From assembly GCA_944372355.1 (NCBI GenBank), contig CALVYS010000001.1, positions 1-32,680 of the forward strand: a stretch of DNA of 32,680 bases. The letters run 5' to 3'. The translations under genes were made by a program, and so were the position numbers. This DNA comes from an uncultured Clostridia bacterium. GTDB taxonomy: Bacteria > Bacillota > Clostridia > Christensenellales > UBA1242. The first letter of the stretch is position 1; every line of letters begins with the position of its first letter. The notes under the pieces were generated by a model. That model was not told the origin of the DNA and did not search any database. It saw nothing but the letters and a program-made list of their open reading frames with translations. Shown in pieces: positions 32,301 through 32,680 of this stretch.

Positions 32301-32680
32301 ATGAAAAAAAGTGTTGGGAAGGGTTCGCTTGTTTTGATTGCTAGTGGGGTTATGTGCAAAATTTTGGGTGCACTTTTTCGTTTGCCGCTTACAAACATCT
32401 TGGGCATCGAGGGGATCGGTGTTTTTCAAATGGTCATGTCAGTTTACTCATTTGCACTTGTTTTGACGAGTGGTGGAGTGAGTGCAGCACTTTCAAAATT
32501 TGTCTCGCAAGCGCGGGCGATGTCGGATTACGGAAAGGTGAAATCGCTTTTACGAACCGCACTTACATATGCCATTGTGCTTGGGCTTGTCGCAGGTTTG
32601 CTGCTGTTTTTTCTAGCCACACCAATCGCAAGGTTGCAAGGCGCGCAAAGCGGAGCTCAGGCATACAGACTCATGGTGCT
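32301..32680 (+). CDS. SpoVB/MurJ-like polysaccharide or lipid flippase, 3' part outside the window
   Basis: The frame is open from ATG 32301 to the window end (126 codons), so only the N-terminal quarter of a protein expected to be about 450-550 residues is seen. It starts KKSVGKGSLVLIASGVMCK, then LGALFRLPLTNILGIEGIGVFQMVMS and SGGVSAALSKFVSQ, the opening helices and EGIGxFQ loop typical of SpoVB and related MOP-superfamily transporters. A further hydrophobic helix covers about 90-108. These flip lipid-linked sugars, for example lipid II or wall precursors; SpoVB acts in spore cortex synthesis, but many paralogues do not. No strong ribosome site precedes the ATG, so the start is tentative. 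Confidence 0.82.
   Translation, partial: MKKSVGKGSLVLIASGVMCKILGALFRLPLTNILGIEGIGVFQMVMSVYSFALVLTSGGVSAALSKFVSQARAMSDYGKVKSLLRTALTYAIVLGLVAGLLLFFLATPIARLQGAQSGAQAYRLMV

Overview
The window looks like chromosomal DNA of a low-to-moderate G+C member of the Bacillota, most likely an uncultured Clostridia-type lineage. The evidence is gyrB-gyrA, secA, rpsF-ssb-rpsR, ychF and rplI in an origin-proximal style of arrangement, a HelD-type helicase, a SigH-type sigma factor following ychF-mrnC-rlmB, an rpmE/DUF1385-prmC/prfA cluster, and Gram-positive style Shine-Dalgarno sites (GGAGG) and SigA promoters (TTGACA-17-TATAAT). TGA is used as a stop (for example secA, mrnC, rlmB), so the standard bacterial code applies. 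A cluster of DnaA-box-like sequences at the left edge suggests oriC or dnaA lies at or just left of base 1. The species cannot be named from the sequence alone.

Layout. 1-220: intergenic with DnaA-box-like sequences. 221-2260 (-): helD. 2311-3951 (+): a broken XRE regulator followed by two membrane proteins (one four-helix, one DUF898-like). 4022-8481 (+): gyrB-gyrA with its own consensus promoter and a bidirectional terminator. 8519-9637 (-): a metallo-beta-lactamase-fold hydrolase and a small unknown protein. 9734-9920: a scrambled set of tRNA fragments and an intact initiator tRNA-fMet (-). 10118-11365 (+): a long ferritin-like protein. 11467-13440 (-): a MetRS-like class I tRNA ligase lacking a normal KMSKS loop. 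13502-16247 (-): ychF-mrnC-rlmB-sigH, three of the joints being overlapping or near-overlapping. 16309-18777 (-): an 822-residue unknown protein with a proline-rich hinge and a hydrophobic hairpin. 18925-21642 (+): secA. 21793-23025 (+): rpsF-ssb-rpsR-rpmE with a structured leader. 23109-25364 (+): an SF2 helicase with five helicase-associated repeats, as a self-contained transcription unit. 25407-28197 (+): a DUF1385-PrmC fusion overlapping prfA. 28208-29760 (-): rplI coupled to an AT-rich glycosyltransferase. 29845-30156 (+): a double DUF1540 protein. 30229-32163: two convergent unknown genes. 32301-32680 (+): the start of a SpoVB/MurJ-like flippase, cut by the window edge.

How it works together. 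Most of the window is housekeeping: supercoiling (GyrAB), RNA polymerase recycling (HelD), RNA processing (MrnC, RlmB), translation (S6, S18, L31, L9, RF1, PrmC, YchF, tRNA-fMet), secretion (SecA) and SSB. Convergent neighbours repeatedly share one bidirectional terminator (gyrA/MBL, ferritin-like/MetRS-like, prfA/glycosyltransferase, 463-aa/169-aa pair).

The parts that deserve attention are the accessory insertions among these genes: the 822-aa hairpin protein, the helicase that separates rpmE from the DUF1385-PrmC gene, the fusion itself with a start codon inside the preceding terminator, the MetRS-like ligase next to the initiator tRNA, the tRNA fragment mosaic, and the compositionally foreign glycosyltransferase. 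I found no CRISPR array, transposase or prophage, and no multi-gene system that I can assert is a new defence or biosynthetic system.
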